DNA from: Castor canadensis
Lineage: Eukaryota; Chordata; Mammalia; Rodentia; Castoridae
DNA length: 64,000 nt
Assembly: GCF_047511655.1 (NCBI RefSeq)
Contig: NC_133399.1
Coordinates: forward strand, 1,491,333-1,555,332
Direction of reading: 5' to 3'
Below the pieces are notes generated by a model. It searched no databases. It saw only the letters and a program-made list of their open reading frames with translations, and was not told where the DNA came from. The stretch's first letter is position 1; the number at the start of each line of letters is the position of its first letter. This document shows positions 22,380 through 33,730 of this stretch, one piece after another. The translations under genes were made by a program, and so were the position numbers.

Positions 22380-25100
22380 GCTCAGAATAGCCTTCTCAAC
22401 AAAGAAAAAACCACAGAAATACTCGAACACGTGGATACTGAGAACACAGTGTTGAAAGAAAGTTGTTGACCAAAGAAATAAAGGAAGAGATCAAAAAGTT
22501 CCAAGAATCTAAAGAAAATGAAAATACAATGTACTAAAATCTGTGGGACACAGAAAAGGCCATGATAAAGGAAAAATTTATAGCTATATGTGCCTACATT
22601 AAAAAAACCCGAGACTTCAAAAATAAACAACGTAATGATGCACCTGGAGCTGCTAGAAAAACAAGACCATAGCAAATCCAAAACCACCAGACAGAAATAC
22701 TCAGATCAGGGCCGAGATCAATGAAACAAACAATTGGTTCTTTGAAAAGATTAACAAAATCGACAGACCCTAGGCCAACATGACAAAATGGAGGGAAAAC
22801 ACCTAATTAACAAATCAAAGATGATGAAATACAAAGGATCATTAGAGAAAACTTATATTAAAATTATATTAAGTAAACTGGAAAACCTAGAAGAAATGGA
22901 TAAATTTCTAGATGCAAATAAAAAACCAAAACTGAACCACCAAGATATTAATCACCTAAATAGACAAATTAAAAGCAATAAAAATGAAATAGTAATAAAA
23001 AGCCTCCCTACAAAGAAGAAACCAGGACCTGATGGATTCATGACTGAATTTTACCAAACTTTTAAAGATTTAAAACCAATACTCCCCAAACTTTTCTAGG
23101 AAATGGATAGGGAGGTGACACTACCAAAGTCATTACATTAAGCCAGCATTACAAAACCCAAAGAATATACAATGAAAACACAGAATGATAGACCAATATC
23201 TTTTATGAATATAGACTCAAATATTCTCAATAAACTACTGGCAAACAGAATTCAACAACACATCAATATGATAATACACCATGACCAAGTCAGTTTCATT
23301 CCAGGGATGCAAGAACAGTTCAACATATGTAAATCTACAAATGTAATAGGGCATGTAAACAGAAGCAAGGACAAAACCCACATAATCCTCTCAAAAGATG
23401 CACAAAAAACCTGTGCACTATTCAGCACCCTTTCATGATAAATGCTCTGAAGAAACTAGGAATAGATGTATGTTCCTCAGAGTAATAAAGGCCATATATT
23501 ATACCAAATGGAGAATGACTGAAACCATTCCCATTGAAGTCAGAAATGCAACTGTGATGCCCACTTTCCTTGGCTCCTATTCAATATGGTTTTGGAATTC
23601 CTAGCCAGAGCAATAGGACAAGAGCAAGAAATAAAAAGGATTCAAATAGGGAAAGAAGAAGTCAAACTATCCCCGTTTGAAGATGACATGATCTTATCCT
23701 TAACAGACCCTAAAAACTCTACCAAAATCTATAAGAAATCATAAATTCTTTTGGCAAAGTAAGATACAAAGATTTTGTAAGATACAGAATTAACATACAG
23801 AAATCAGTAGCCTTCATATACACCAACAATGAACAGACTGAGAAAGAAATGAGGGACACAATCCCATTTACAGTAGCCTCAAAACAATAAAGTAACTTGG
23901 AATAAAGTTAATGAAGGAAACCAAAGACAGCTTTAGTGACAACTATAAGCTACTGAAGAGCGAAATCAAAGAAGACATCAGAAGATGGAAGGATCTCTCA
24001 TGCTTGTGGATTGGGCGACTCAACATCGTGAAAATAGCCATATTACCAAAAGCAATCTACATGTTCAATGCAATCCCTATTAAAATTCCAAAGTCATTCT
24101 GCACAGGAATACAGTCCTGAAATTCATATGGATACTCATAAGACCTCGAATGGTCAAAGCCATTGTGAGGAAAAAGTCTATTGAGGGAGGCATCACAATT
24201 CCTGGCTTCAAACTACACTACAGCGTCATAACAATAAAAACAGCATGGTACTGTCACAAACCAGGAAGACCCATGGATCTGAATAGAAGACCCAGACATA
24301 AATCCACACATCTATATCCAACTGATCTTTGATGATGGATACCCTACCACACAATTGAGAAAAGACAGCTTGTTTACCAAATGTTGCTGGGAAATCTGAA
24401 TATCCATATGTAGATGAATGAAACTAGTTCCCTGTCTTTCTCTCTGTACCAAAATCAACTCAAAGTCAATCAAACACCTTAATATAAGGCCTGAAACTTT
24501 AAAAAATCTCCAGGAACTAGTAGGAAATACAGTGGAACACATAGGTATAGGGAATGACTTCCTAAGTAGAATTCAAAAGGCTCAGCATCTAAGAGAAAGA
24601 ATGAACAAATAGGACTCTATCCAAACAAAGACCTTCTGCACAGCAAAAGAAACAGTCACTAGACTTAAGAGACAGTCAAAAGAATGGCAGAAAATTGTTG
24701 CCAGCAACTCATCCAATAAGGGACTAATATCCAGAATCTGCAGAGAACTGCAAAAACTCAACTCCCAAACAGTCAACATTCCAATGGAGAAATGGGCACC
24801 TGAGTTAAATAAGGAATTCTCAAAGGAAGAGTTTCACATAAACATTTACACAAATTCAAGCGTGACCATACACAAACCCATAAATGTTTGGAATATCAGA
24901 ACTACTCTGTGTTCTGGGAGAAAGAGGGAAGGGAAAAGAGAAAGACAGAGCATCAGTTACATCATAAAACATAACATCTGTGAAGGGAGAGAATATAGGA
25001 TGTGTACTGAAAGCTGTTGAAAAAGGTGGGGGCCGGGATGTAAAGAGGTAAGGGAGAGAAATGGAAGGGGTGAATGGACCAAAATAAAGTATACCCACAG
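22380..25100 (+). pseudogene. L1 ORF2 remnant (reverse transcriptase)
   Basis: Endonuclease is mostly missing, but the RT and C-terminal parts follow in order. 22788-23099 holds 103 codons with KKKPGPDGFMTEFYQTFKD; 23172-23438 has [28 protein letters not shown] and a QVSFIPGMQ motif; the catalytic block near 23670 reads 'gaagatgacatgatc' (FADDM type with the first residues altered). 23911-24120 has DIRRWKDLSCLWIGRLNIVKIAILPKAIY. Further blocks run to 24840. Separate frames and internal stops show decay. Reverse transcription at the target site would be its original role. Confidence 0.85.
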
Positions 25101-25670
25101 TGGGGATAAACTGAGAAACCCTGTGAAAATCAACGTAAATATTTTAAGCAAAGTTAGTCAGGCTCAGAGGGCCAAAAAATCCCACGTGCTCCCTCATATG
25201 CAGAGTACACACCTAAGGCAAATGCAGTAACATTATTTGACATGGGTCACACACTGAGGGGGGACCACACACGGGACGAATAGAGAAAGGGAAGGAAAGC
25301 TAAAACCTGAATGTGTTATTATGCACACTGTATAGAAGCGAATACAGCAATCTTAAACTGGCAGAGGCCAATAGGAAAGGAGATGAGGAATTAGTGAAGA
25401 GGTCAGGTAGAAATGCACCAATATGGGTTGAAATACACATATGCATGGTAACAGCACTAGGAATTTCTCTGTATAGCTATCGTTATCTCAAACTAGCAAA
25501 AACGCTATGATTTTCTTATTATCTCTTATGTTCTCTCTTCCACAAAGTTGGAGAACAAGAGGGCAGAAAAGGTTCTGCCCAGATGAGGGGGAGGGATAAG
25601 TGGCCCAAATAATGTATACACCCGTAAGTAAATATAAAAACAATAAAATAATTTTTTTAAAAAAGATAGG

Positions 25671-25779
25671 ACTGTAAAATAGATTCACTGTGTGTGACAG
25701 GCATACTTGTTTAAGAGCAGAGGGTGAATGAAGGTGATTAAGGCAAAGGTGTATTTTTGATGCACCTCATAGACTTACA
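25671..25779. other. Short unassigned spacer
   Basis: Follows the tail of the near-full-length L1. Nothing recognised. Confidence 0.35.
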
Positions 25780-25958
25780 TGAAATTGAACAAAGAAACCT
25801 CTTGCATTGCTTTAAGTGGGATGGGGTGGGAGTTGAGTGGGAGAGAGGATGTGTGTGATGTAAGTAACATACAACATAACCCTGATTGGAATTGTTAGTA
25901 TGAATTCGCCCCCTGTATAACAAGTATATCCCTATAAAAATTTTTAAAAAATAAAAGT
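25780..25958 (+). repeat. Second copy of the 4360-4572 repeat
   Basis: 'gaaacctcttgcattgcttt', 'aagtgggatggggtggg', 'acatacaacataaccctg' and 'ccctataaaaattt' with an A-rich tail match the other copy in order. A SINE follows directly. Confidence 0.6.
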
Positions 25959-26155
25959 ACGACAGCTGGGCACCAGTGGCTCATGCCTATAATTCCAGGT
26001 ACCCAGGCTGCAGAAATCAGGAGGATCAACAGTTGGAAACCAGCCCTGACAAAAATTTTGTGAGACCCTATCTTGAAATAGCTTTTCAAAATAAATGACT
26101 TGTAGAATGGCTCAAGTGTAGGGCCTGAGTTCAAACCCAGTACCACAAAAAAAGA
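25959..26155 (+). repeat. Composite SINE (B1-like plus tRNA-derived)
   Basis: Full-length example: 'cagctgggcaccagtggctc' start, 'tgagaccctatcttgaaata' at the join, 'agaatggctcaagtgtaggg' and 'agttcaaacccagtaccac' in the tRNA half, then A-rich tail. Confidence 0.85.
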
Positions 26156-26329
26156 AGACAGGGATGACCCAAATTAGTAAAAGTATAACTGAGAAACACA
26201 TAGTGTGTGTGTATTTAATGTATACAAATAGCTTCAGCCAGTGCAACTTTTAATTCTACATACTTGCTTCACATAGACAGTATTCAATCACCATATTTTT
26301 TCTCGTGATTTACACTATTTTCCTTTACT

Positions 26330-26665
26330 TATTTTTTGGGGTGGTACTAGGGTTTGTACTCAAGTATGCATTAGGCAGGTGTCCTACCACTTGAGCTATG
26401 CTCTCATATTTTTCTTTTCATTAATTTTCAAATAGGGTTGCACTTTTATGCTCTGATGCCTTGGATCTCAATCCAAATATTTATGCCTCTCATGTATCTG
26501 AGTTGACAGGCATGTCATTTTGTTAACAACATTTTGTTAACTGAGATGTGGTCTCATGGACTTTGAGCCTAGATTAGCCTTGAAGTGCCATTCTCCCAAT
26601 CCCTGCCCCCCAAGAAGCTTGAGTTACATTGGTGATCCACCATGCCTGACTTCCTTTACTTCTTT
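26330..26665 (-). repeat. Composite SINE with a duplicated or inserted middle
   Basis: Reverse-oriented: tRNA half 'tggtactagggtttgtactc' and 'ctaccacttgagctatg', then two successive B1-like stretches, the second ending 'tgatccaccatgcctgac'. Longer than other copies, perhaps two SINEs joined. Confidence 0.7.
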
Positions 26666-27235
26666 TAAGGAATTAAATGTCCTTATTGTGACCTAAACTT
26701 GACATTGCCTTTTAAGGACTGATAGTCCTCAGTAAATGTATCTCATAACTCTTAATGACTGTGGCTTCACAATACTAAAACTTTACTCAAAAGAAACAAA
26801 GTCAGCTTCTTTGGAGATGATGCATACAAGGTTTATCAAGATGCCACTCACAGGAACTGAGTTATGGAATCAGCCTAGCAGGTCATCAGGAGATGAAAGG
26901 ACAATGGTAAATGCACACAATAGAGTTTGAAACAGCCAAGAAACTAGAACAGAATTATATTGTATGCGGGAAAATTAATGGAACTGGATATTTGCTGTTA
27001 AACCAAATTGGTCAGGTTCACAGACACACATACACAATATGTTCTATATTGCTTGGGATTAGAGAGAAATATCGCATGATGAGAAAAGGAATAATATTCA
27101 TGATGTGGTTGTGAGAGGGGGAGAAGGAATTGAGGAAGGATTACAGAGGGGGTGAATATTGCCAAAGTCCATTATTTCCATTTCTCTAGATACCATATTG
27201 AATTCTTCTACATGGTATAATTAATAAGCAGTAGA
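26666..27235 (+). mobile_element. L1 3' end fragment
   Basis: From about 26820, 'gttatggaatcagcctagca', 'agagtttgaaacagcc' and 'aaaattaatggaactggata' are decayed ORF2 C-terminal sequence on the plus strand, followed by a purine-rich 3' UTR ('gagagggggagaaggaattgag'). The first 150 bases are unassigned. Confidence 0.65.
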
Positions 27236-27299
27236 GAAAAGAAAGAAAAATTGCTCCTCTGGATGGACATTTTAATTTACTGTACCTAGTGAAATTCTT

Positions 27300-29250
27300 G
27301 TCAGTCGTAAGAGGGTTGAAAGTATGACAATGTGCTTCTCCAAGTTAAAGAAGGGGACTTGACTGGAGTGAGAAATAAGTTTACGAAGATATTATAGCAG
27401 TAGAACATCCTGGAAGTGTTTGGTGCATTTTGAAATTACCAGCTCTGCAGACATTTTACTGCTTGTCTATTGTCACCAATTTGAAGGCAACAGTCTGAAT
27501 GGTTGAGTTTGTCACATACACCCCCTTCCTCAGCTAGAAGATAGTCTAAGGCCAGGCAGGTTTAATGCATTTGGGCCTGTTGTCTGGCCAGTAATTCTAA
27601 GGCAGAAGCAGTCTGGTTGGTGATAATTTCTACCACCACTTGTAACCTAATGATTCAACTGAGCATTTAAGGGTAGTTAGGTAACCCCAACTCCCATCTT
27701 ATGCCCAAGTGGCTGGTCCACAGGTCTCAACGATCCTCTGCAGAGGCCATTGGTATTCTCCACACCTCTGATTTCTCCCTACACTGACACTTCTGTTTCT
27801 TCTGGTCTGCTGGGTTTTAAAGAGGGGGACTCCCAGTTGTTCTCCTTGGGAGCTGGGCAAAAGGAAAAACCCAGCTGGACAATCCCCATAGTATAACTTC
27901 CTGTCCAAGTGGGAGGGAATCTGGAGTAGGCCCATTTTCCACATATCCAGAATAACCCATCTGGCATTTTCCATCATCCTGGGGCAGTGCTGGTGAGGTT
28001 ATCCCAATATTTGCCCATCTCGGAGATACCTCAGAATGGATTTGCCTCATTAGTAGAGCATTTTTAAGAGGCTGTGGTTGGTTAGAGATTTGTAGCACTG
28101 GGAGCCATTATTGGGTGGGGACAATGCCTAGTACCAGCTAGGCTTTTCAAGTCACCAGGTTACATTTGTCCCACTGTAAGAGAGTACCTGTTTACAAGGG
28201 GCTCTCCCACCCATTTATTGTATGTGGGCTCAGTTTTTTCAAGACATTCCTCACTGATCACTTCTGATGTGAGAATTCAGGTTTGGGGACGGTCACTCTC
28301 CTAGATAGTTATAGAGTGATTCCATAATAGAAGTAGGTAAGCATTAAAATAGACCCTTTCCAAATCCACTTGTCACTTGTGAGAGCACCTCCACATGTCA
28401 AACAATTTGAGACATTCAGTTCTCTGATTATTTTCTCTGCCAGGTCTATGAAGAGATTCTTTCCTATTATCAGGAGCTCTAACCCTTTCTCTGTTTCACC
28501 CCTGAGTTCATCGTATAAACTGGGGTCTTGAGTGGCCATTGGCTTTGGTTGGGGGGAGAGAGATTTTTATGTCTCCTTATTCAGCTATTTTGGGCTAAGT
28601 CCTGGACTCCTCCACTGTCTGACACTCCCCAGTGTCCCAGATACGTCCAACAGACCCATTCTTCTAATCTCCCATTGCAAATGTAGCCTGCTTTGTTTCC
28701 CAAATTCCTAGACTTCCAGTACCTCTTAGTGGAATGTATGTAAGTCTGAGGGTTACATTTGCCCAAGTAACATCCACTCAGTTGGTGGGTGTAGGATGTT
28801 AAGTAAGAATGTCTGGAGCCTCCAGTGTAGGTGGTTTTAAACCATTCACTACATGGGGGTGGTCAGGTGAGGGTCACAGTGAAAAGTAAGAGTTTAAGTA
28901 TATAGAGGAGAGCCATGGTGAGCCTCATGGTTATGTGTTCCAAGAATCTGAGGCCCTAAGGGAGAAGGCAGACAAAGTCACTTGTCCTGAGGGGCCTTCT
29001 TGAAGAGGAGTCAGAGGCCCTCTAGAGGCTTGCATGAGTGCTGTGCTTCGTCTGAGTTAAATCTTGAAGAGAAGAGTCATTTAAGGGGTTCCACAGCTTG
29101 ACTCTGGAGATGTGGATCCAAGATTCCATGCAGCCCCTTGGACTCCTGTTGGGGTGGAAAGAAGCACAGGATATGGTCTCAACCATAGGGGCTCTGAAGG
29201 CTCCCTGGATACATGAGGAATTGTAACGAGCACCAAATCACTGGGATGAA
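27300..29250 (-). pseudogene. Class I ERV (ERV-D) env remnant
   Basis: Retroviral envelope remnant on the minus strand, directly downstream of an integrase remnant on the same strand. SU-like pieces are open at 28309-28539 (contains NVSNCLTCGG, a Cys-x-x-Cys motif), at 28581-28766 and at 27699-27977. A TM ectodomain signature with GGVC and a downstream CC pair is readable at about 27500-27550, with seven residues between the Cys and the CC pair rather than the usual six. Frames are broken repeatedly and the element ends around 27300 without a 3' LTR. No function is expected. Env type resembles gamma-like class I elements. Confidence 0.8.
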
Positions 29251-29308
29251 AGTGTGGAGGAGAAGAAGAGGGGGCATGAGAGATGCCTTGGTGTAACTCA
29301 GTTAGGAT

Positions 29309-30010
29309 TTATTGGAACTTAGCTAGCTGGGTGATATGGGAGGTAAGTCTGGCTGTTTCACCATCCAGAATGCGTTCATTAGTGAGAAATGGACAGCCAT
29401 AAGGAGACTTAGAAGGAGTGATACCCAGATTGCCCAGGGTGTTTCTGAGGCAGAGGAGGACCAAGGGCAGAATTTTGGGCAAGGGAAGATGTGTTCCCTG
29501 GGCCAATTTTGCTAGGTGGCACTTGATTAATCCATTGGCCCTTTCCACCTTCCCTGAGGACTGGGACCTCCAGGCACAGCAGAGGTGATATTTTATGCCT
29601 AGGGCCTTGGATACCCCCTGAGTCACTTCTGCTCAGAATGCTGGGCAGTTGTCACTCTGGAGGCTGTGAGGGAGACCGAAACAGGGAATGATTTCCTGAA
29701 TTAGAACCTTGACCACTTCCCAGGTGTTTTTAGTGGAGCAAGGAAAAGCCTCAACCCACTCTGTATAGGTGTCCATTATCACTAGAAGGAAACAGGAGTG
29801 AGGACTCACTGGCATGTGGGTGAAATCAATTTGCCAGTCCTCTCCGGGATAGGAGCCTTGCCTTTGAGCCCAGCAGGGGTGAGGGGTAGGTTGCAAGGAT
29901 TATTACGCTGACAGATCTCGCATCCCTTAATTATGTCTTGTAGGGTCTCACTAATTTTTACACCCTCAGACATGCATTTAATCAAGGACAGGGTGTTTTC
30001 TATTCCCAAG
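29309..30010 (-). pseudogene. Class I ERV (ERV-D) integrase remnant
   Basis: Integrase inserts proviral DNA into the host genome. On the minus strand, 29633-29896 holds GEDWQIDFTHMP and LQSDNCPAF, with the first two acidic residues of the catalytic triad; 29309-29626 continues with QSSGKVERANG (the third, Glu) and the C-terminal part. The reading frame changes at about 29630. An N-terminal HHCC zinc finger is visible upstream around 29930-30030 (CEICQRNN). Broken frames make it a pseudogene. Confidence 0.9.
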
Positions 30011-30900
30011 TGGTAGGTTTGATGTAAAGTCTTGAGGACCTTCCAGTGTAGGCTCTGGGGTAGGAGAAGCTTGTCTTCAGGTGAGAACCACCATCTTTGG
30101 TGGTCCAGGTGATAGCCCTGAGATGGGGCCATTTGGGCCTCCAAGGTAAGGTAATGAGGTCTTTCAGGTGGGAGAAGAGATTCTCCCCACAAAAGAGGAC
30201 CTTTGATGTAGGGTTTTTGAGTTGCTTCTTTTTCTGCATCTGCCTTTTTATTGCCCAGAGCTATGGGGTCATCAGTCTTTTGGTGTTGTGGACAGTGGAT
30301 AACTGCCACTAGTTGGGGCAAGAGGTTGGCATCCAAAATTTTAGGATCTTCTGAGAATGTTTGATGGGAGACCCAGAGGCAGTGAGCATTCCCCATTCCA
30401 TGCAGATGGCTGTATGGGCGTGTAAAATCAGAAAGGCGTATTTGAAGTCAGTATAAATGTTGATTCTTTTGCCCTGGGAGAGATGTAAGGCTTTGGTGAG
30501 GGCAATAAGTTTAGCTAATTGGGCACTGGTGCTTGGGGAAAAGGGTTCTGCCCACAAGATTTGAGCAGACTGCTCCAGCCTGTCGCTCTCCACTATTACT
30601 GTAGGAGCCCCCATCAGTAAAAAGTGTAAGATCTGGATCTGGTACAGCCTTGTCAAGGAGCTTGGGGTGTAATTTTCAGCCAAGACCTCCTCATAGGAGT
30701 GACTGAGGACATCTGCCTCTGTGGGGAAGAGGGAAGCGGGGTTGAGATTAGGGCAGGTTTTGAGGGTCACCTCCAGACAATCTTGGAGCTGGGCCTGGTA
30801 CCTGAGTAGTTGGTTATCAGACAGCCATAATCCTCCCTTAGAGATTAAAATGCCTCCCAGATCATGGGAGTGTAAACAGTAAAAGGAGTCGTGGTAGAGA
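30011..30900 (-). pseudogene. Class I ERV (ERV-D) RNase H remnant
   Basis: The minus strand encodes an RNase H domain and connection. 30309-30770 is open for 153 codons, with NLNPASLFP, SAQLAKLIALTKAL and GKRINIYTDFKYAF (the Asp near the end is a catalytic position). Part of the core between the connection and this region is missing or altered: the usual TDGS block is not readable. It resembles the RNase H of ERV-A at 57800-58411 closely enough to be the same broad family. At about 30900 it joins gag-type sequence directly, so gag C-terminus, protease and RT are deleted. Confidence 0.88.
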
Positions 30901-30904
30901 CGGG

Positions 30905-31650
30905 TTTCAGGTCAGGAGTGGGGAGAGCAGGGAGTTGGAAGGGGGTGGAGGTGGAAGGGCTGAGGGGGGAGGTGGAGAGGCAGAAGCCTGGCATGGGGGA
31001 TGGCTCTGGTGCCTGAACTGGAGGAACAGGAGGGTTATTGGGGGGGAAAGGGAGGAGAGTAAGTCCCAGTTAGAAGGGGTTCTGGGTTTTTTTCTCTTTG
31101 TCTTTTTTTTCTTTTGTTAAGTGGAAACAGGACTACAGGTCTCTGTCTCCAACAGAGGGCATATTCCCTCCCTCTTGAGTGACTGAGCTCAGGTCGTTAA
31201 CATGCTCAGTTAATAGTTGACAGACCAGTCCTCATCAGACCCAAATTTTGGCCAAAAAACCAAAGGCTTTAAGATCAGTTCTTGGGTCCAGATAAAACAA
31301 CAGTATTTAACCATTCTTTGTTTCTTTCTCCCTATAGTATTGGGTCTATCATCCCAGTATTTTCACATCTTCCCTAGGGGACTCCCAGAGGGTATCTTAT
31401 CCTGGGTCTTTGTTTTCTGGCCCCCATCTTTGCTGATTTTATTTCCCATTTCTCCCTTCTGGTCAACTGTGCTTTGTCTATCAGAAGCTCAACCGCCCAT
31501 TTTGCCTTGGAGGTTTCTTGCACTCTTGTTCTTTTTTGCTTTGTCTGTCTCCACTCATGTCTTTTGTGGGAGCTTGAGGCATCTTTTGGTAGCCTGCAGG
31601 TCAGTATAAACTCCTGACCTGGTTTAGTTTTAAAAATGTAATCCACCTTA
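30905..31650 (-). pseudogene. Class I ERV (ERV-D) gag remnant (matrix and proline-rich part)
   Basis: The minus strand from about 31650 down carries a matrix-like segment (a WPKFGSDEDW-type block near 31230-31260) and then a proline-rich stretch (about 30905-31080, strongly CCN-rich codons) like the p12 region of gammaretroviral gag. Stops interrupt it. Its end is fused to RNase H at about 30900. The plus-strand open frame over 31217-31609 is an antisense shadow. Confidence 0.7.
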
Positions 31651-32033
31651 AATAGTATGAGGTCACCTCAGAACTATGGATCAGGACTTCGCTTTCCCTG
31701 CATATCACGTCGTTTGCATGTCACGTCGTTTGCATGTCACCCAACATGTGTTATTCACACATCACACAGCCCCAATATCCTGACCACCAAGACATTACTT
31801 GGTCACCCCATGATGTTTCTTGTCTTGGTTTGTGCACAAAACTCACGTGGTCTCCAAGGTTCCTGTCTTCAGAGCTCTTTTACCCATGTTGTCAAGAAAT
31901 TCTACAGTCCAAGTTCATTTGCAGATCCGGAAAGTCATCGCCCTCAGCCAAACCTCTGGGATGCTGCAATCAGGCAGCAGGACATGTCTCCCTGGGGAGG
32001 GGCCAGGGCCCCCCTTCCTGGACAGAAGGTAAA
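31651..32033 (-). other. ERV-D 5' leader
   Basis: Between the primer binding site and gag on the minus strand. A direct repeat 'cacgtcgtttgcatgtcac' occurs at about 31707-31740 on the plus strand. No gene seen. Confidence 0.6.
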
Positions 32034-32051
32034 ATCCCAGATGAAACCCCA
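32034..32051 (-). promoter_or_regulatory. ERV-D primer binding site, tRNA-Pro-like
   Basis: The minus strand reads TGGGGTTTCATCTGGGAT, three bases past the LTR end. Compared with the tRNA-Pro site of known gammaretroviruses it differs at a few positions. This fixes the orientation and the U5 end. Confidence 0.75.
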
Positions 32052-32054
32052 AAT

Positions 32055-32466
32055 TGTTGGAATTAATAACCCTCCAGTGCCAAAAACAGACACACAAGAG
32101 ACAGAAAATCTCGACAAGGCAATTTTCTCTTGATCAAGAGGGTGCAAGCATATGCTCACTCCAGCTAAGCAAACACACAAGCACAAAATGGCTGACAGTG
32201 ACTCCTCCTTATATCCCTGACAGTTGTACCTGCCCCACACCTGGGATTTGTCCAGGTGAAAGGTTCACAGTCTTTCCCGATTGGTTAAAAGGCTTAGGGG
32301 ATTGGTTAGGGCTTACAGTTGGTGGGCAATGGAGTTGTACAGGAATCCAGAAGGAGAAGGAAGGACGCTTTAAACATGCAAGTCACCTAAGATGGTGACC
32401 TGAGGAAGTTTTAAGTAATCTAAGAGGGTAACAAATACTTTGATAGAAAAGAGCATTTTTGTCACA
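32055..32466 (-). repeat. ERV-D LTR (5' LTR of the minus-strand element)
   Basis: About 412 bases bounded by TG...CA on the minus strand (TGTGAC at 32466, CCAACA at 32055). It contains a TATA-like 'gatataag' (reverse of 'cttatatc' at about 32209-32216) and 'aaaatggc' near 32185, matching a YY1-type motif. The primer binding site follows. The other LTR is absent from the window. The open frames across it are not genes. Confidence 0.75.
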
Positions 32467-33165
32467 GCAGGACCATGGTATCATAATAGAGGACTACAGG
32501 TTGTCTTACTAACCATTATTAGTAAGAGAAAAAGGATCTGTAGGGGCCTTGATAGCAGGAATTGTAGCAGCCATCACTGCTATTGCCACCATGACTACTG
32601 TTGCAGTAGCCCTCTCCCAAAGCATTCAAAATGCTCATTACATTAATACCTTAACACAAAATGTCAGTTATGCCTTACAACAACAAGTTGAAAAAATCGA
32701 TATCCACTTAAATTCTCTAGAACCTGCTTTGGTGGCTATGGGAGATGAAGTTCAAATGCTGAAATTCCATCAAGATTTACTGTGCCATGCAGGCTTCCAA
32801 CACATTTGTGTTACTGCAGCACCTACAATGCCACAGACTTCCCATGGAAACTCATTAAAGCACAGGTAATGGGAGCCTGGGAAAATAACAGTGATTCCCT
32901 TAACCTACAAGCCTTAAGATAGCAAATTTTAGCCATGCAGTGAGCACATGATCAGGTGCTGCTCCTGCAGATATTGCAAAGACTGTCTTAGATGATTTAC
33001 AACTATGTAACCCTTTTAATTTTCTAAAACATTTCTTTTGGTATTTCATTGGCATTGTATTATTAATGATTTGTGGTTTTTGTTTACTTTTAGTCAGAGC
33101 CTGAAAGATCAAAAGGCAACTCCTCGGATTAGACATAGAAATGCATTGGGAGCCTTTAAGAAATA
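32467..33165 (+). pseudogene. Class II (betaretrovirus-like) ERV env transmembrane remnant
   Basis: Plus-strand remnant of the TM subunit of a class II ERV. 32549-32869 is open for 106 codons: a hydrophobic Ala/Ile/Thr-rich stretch (fusion-peptide type), SIQNAHYINTLTQNVSYALQ and a FHQDLLCHAGF motif typical of betaretroviral TM heptads. It then breaks and continues toward a hydrophobic membrane segment around 33030-33090, shortly before a polypurine tract. The SU part and the rest of the provirus are absent; the class I ERV-D LTR abuts it on the left. Confidence 0.85.
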
Positions 33166-33178
33166 GAGTAGGGGGAGA
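33166..33178 (+). promoter_or_regulatory. Polypurine tract of the class II ERV
   Basis: 'agagtagggggaga' immediately before the LTR start TGTTGG, the plus-strand primer site for retroviral DNA synthesis. Confidence 0.8.
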
Positions 33179-33730
33179 TGTTGGAGACCAGGCATGAACC
33201 CTGGATTGGGAAATAATGCAGTTTGCAAAGTCTCCCCATAGTAGGAGCTTGCAAAGCCTCTCCTACCATATTTTTCCCAGCTCCTGGTGTCTTGACCTTT
33301 GTTTCCACATCTCCTTGAAGAATACAACCTGCTGTGTCTGCATACCAGCCCCCAAAGCAAAACTAGATAAAGTACCAGAACTATTGAATGCTAGATTAAT
33401 GAATACCTTAGATAAGGTGTCCTGCTGCCTTGATGGTTCCAGAACAGATGTGTTGTAATTAAGCTTCTATAGCCTTAGGAAAATTAGCCCACCAAACCTC
33501 ATTCCTTTTACCTTAGATCTAAGAATTGTTGAAGCTTGATTTTTACCAGATTCACTTCCTTGTACTGACCTATAAAATAAATACTCTGACTCAGGTAGGC
33601 GCTCACATTTCCCACCAAGAACGTGCCTCCCTCCCAGCCCCAGATTTCTGTATTATGTCTGTATGTCTGTGTGTTTTTTTATTTCTCATTCCCCGTTGCT
33701 CTTAGTCAAGTTCAGCAGCTCACCCACACA
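33179..33730 (+). repeat. 3' LTR of the class II ERV
   Basis: About 552 bases, TGTTGGAGACC... to ...CCCACACA. A TATAAAA box at 33571-33577 overlaps an AATAAA at 33576-33581. The end is assigned at the last CA before 'ggttggggca'; it could be a few bases off. No partner LTR in the window. Confidence 0.8.

Larger units (their letters stand above)
19500..25670 (+). mobile_element. Near-full-length decayed L1 (5' UTR, ORF1, ORF2, 3' UTR)
   Basis: About 6.2 kb in L1 order. A GC-richer 5' UTR with tandem-like 'cctgaacctaagaggaatga' / 'ccagaacctaaattgattga' repeats covers about 19500-21230. ORF1 follows, then ORF2, then a 3' UTR with an A/T-rich tail at about 25640-25670 ('caataaaataatttt'). All frames carry stops and shifts, so it is inactive. 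No matching target duplications were found at the ends. Its greater length and intact order set it apart from the truncated copies around it. Confidence 0.82.

Noticed and set aside
31657-32398. Several open frames of 60-158 codons on both strands
   Set aside because: They lie across the ERV-D leader and LTR and show no protein family.
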